This document shows positions 63,137 to 64,000 of a DNA stretch of 64,000 bases, in pieces (position 1 is the stretch's first letter; every line of letters begins with the position of its first letter). The translations under genes and the position numbers were made by a program. Origin of the DNA: Gautieria morchelliformis (Eukaryota > Basidiomycota > Agaricomycetes > Gomphales > Gomphaceae); contig WHVA01000087.1 in the NCBI GenBank assembly GCA_015179125.1, forward strand, positions 62,001 to 126,000. Reading direction: 5' to 3'. Below the pieces are notes generated by a model that saw only the letters and a program-made list of their open reading frames with translations, was not told the DNA's origin and searched no databases.

Positions 63137-63889
63137 GCTGAGGCGTTCATTCCGTCAAAACATGGAATGAGATGTCATGGGGAACGTCCTGCCATCGCGG
63201 GCAATGCTCCCGATCTTCCTGCTTCCCATATCAGGGACGGTGGTGAACAGCGTGTGCAAAAATCGGTTACATGGTTCAGGACCAGCTTCCGCGGCACAGC
63301 TCCACCGGCTGAAGACTATTCTATGTGCCTGTAGAATGCGTGCGACAGAATTTCTCTCAAAGTCAATTCTTGTGGACGACTGGCAAGTACCATATCATAG
63401 TATTGTTGGTTCCTCTACTATTCTGGTAGTGAGAATTCTAATGAACACCGCATGTCTCACTGTACATAAGTTCGGTTTACCCTGTGTTGCTGCATGACCT
63501 AATGATTAACCTGCCATAATTTCTTCTCACATTGTGGACCTGATCTAGGACAATTGGCTTTGAATATCTTGAATGAGACCTGCGATGTCTGTTCCAGTAC
63601 CAACTGAATGACCTGCAATAAGTAGCTTGTCGGACATAGCTAAAATATACTTACCTATCACTGCGGCCTACCAGATTTGATCTACAAATATCCATGAGAC
63701 GCGCCGCGCGCGCAGCAATATGTGAGCCTCTGACTGGCCGGTTAGTGTAAACAGGACCAAGAGACTGACTACTAAGTCCCAGACTCTGAATCAGCACACC
63801 AACTTTTCACGCATCATGAGCGGGGTCTATGCCATGGTGTGGCGATTTTTCCCACAGTGGCGTGGGTTGGCTGCGTGCCTCAAGCATAC
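63137..63889. other. No gene seen
   Basis: Short ORFs only (63177-63497 plus has no recognised domain). Confidence 0.4.
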
Positions 63890-64000
63890 GGGTGACGACG
63901 GTTTCTGCCACGTGACCCATCCGGCGCTTGAGAGATGAATTGTGCGCATGGCAGGCACGTGCCGCGAGCGTTGCTGCGTTGCTAATGCATTCCTTCGGGT
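63890..64000 (-). repeat. R-B dispersed repeat, copy 4 (cut by the window end)
   Basis: The minus strand carries GAATGCATTAGC, GCCATGCGCACAATTCATC, CTCTCAAGCGCCGGATGGGT and CACGTGGCAGAAACCGTCGT, matching the 3' parts of the copies at 29.9, 38.0 and 16.9 kb. Confidence 0.6.

Noticed and set aside
1..64000. rRNA, tRNA, telomere repeats, bacterial-type operons or riboswitches
   Set aside because: None recognised by eye on either strand; a dedicated tRNA scan would be needed to exclude a tRNA formally.

Overview
The window looks like a repeat-rich, gene-poor accessory region of a filamentous fungus, most likely an agaricomycete (Basidiomycota). The evidence is short GT..AG introns of about 45-60 bases, Tad-type LINE and Ty1/copia elements primed by a half initiator-tRNA site, decayed C2/WD40 (NLR-like) genes, and decayed copies of families common in these fungi (amidase, GH7 cellobiohydrolase, iron-containing alcohol dehydrogenase, velvet, O-fucosyltransferase-like). 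Assignment below class level is not supported. I saw no rRNA, CRISPR array or telomere array, and no tRNA by eye.

Layout. 1-4.5 kb: LTR-like ends and a scrambled cluster of amidase gene pieces on both strands. 4.5-12.6 kb: two related 1.28-kb LTRs (the right one a solo LTR with a 5-bp target duplication), a decayed Ty3/gypsy Gag-protease block, and an abutting LTR plus gag of a third copia family. 12.6-14.1 kb: an inverted repeat around a velvet-like gene relic, repeated near 44 kb. 14-18.8 kb: unassigned exon-like pieces and dispersed repeats. 18.83-25.19 kb: a full-length Tad-like LINE on the minus strand with poly(A), target duplication, ORF1 and ORF2. 25-30 kb: unassigned ORFs and dispersed repeats. 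29.98-34.48 kb: copia-1 copy a (plus strand). 34.67-35.95 kb: an internally deleted hAT element. 37-41.6 kb: WD40 and C2 relics on the minus strand. 45.01-49.86 kb: copia-2, with two LTRs that look identical and one open 1402-codon polyprotein. 50.6-56 kb: relics of an iron-ADH, an O-fucosyltransferase-like gene and a GH7 gene, plus a solo copia-1 LTR. 57.24-61.74 kb: copia-1 copy b (minus strand), inserted into a C2-WD40 gene relic that resumes to 63.1 kb.

The genes do not form a pathway. Transposition dominates: nested insertions with readable target duplications, duplicated gene pieces, and several repeat families that appear only as non-coding modules. The best-supported new material is (i) a paralogous empty site that proves the copia-1b insertion, (ii) an inverted-repeat unit carrying a velvet-like relic at two loci, (iii) two dispersed repeat families (here called R-A and R-B), and (iv) a copia-2 gag start codon that lies inside the primer-binding site. 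I found no convincing new enzymatic or defence system.
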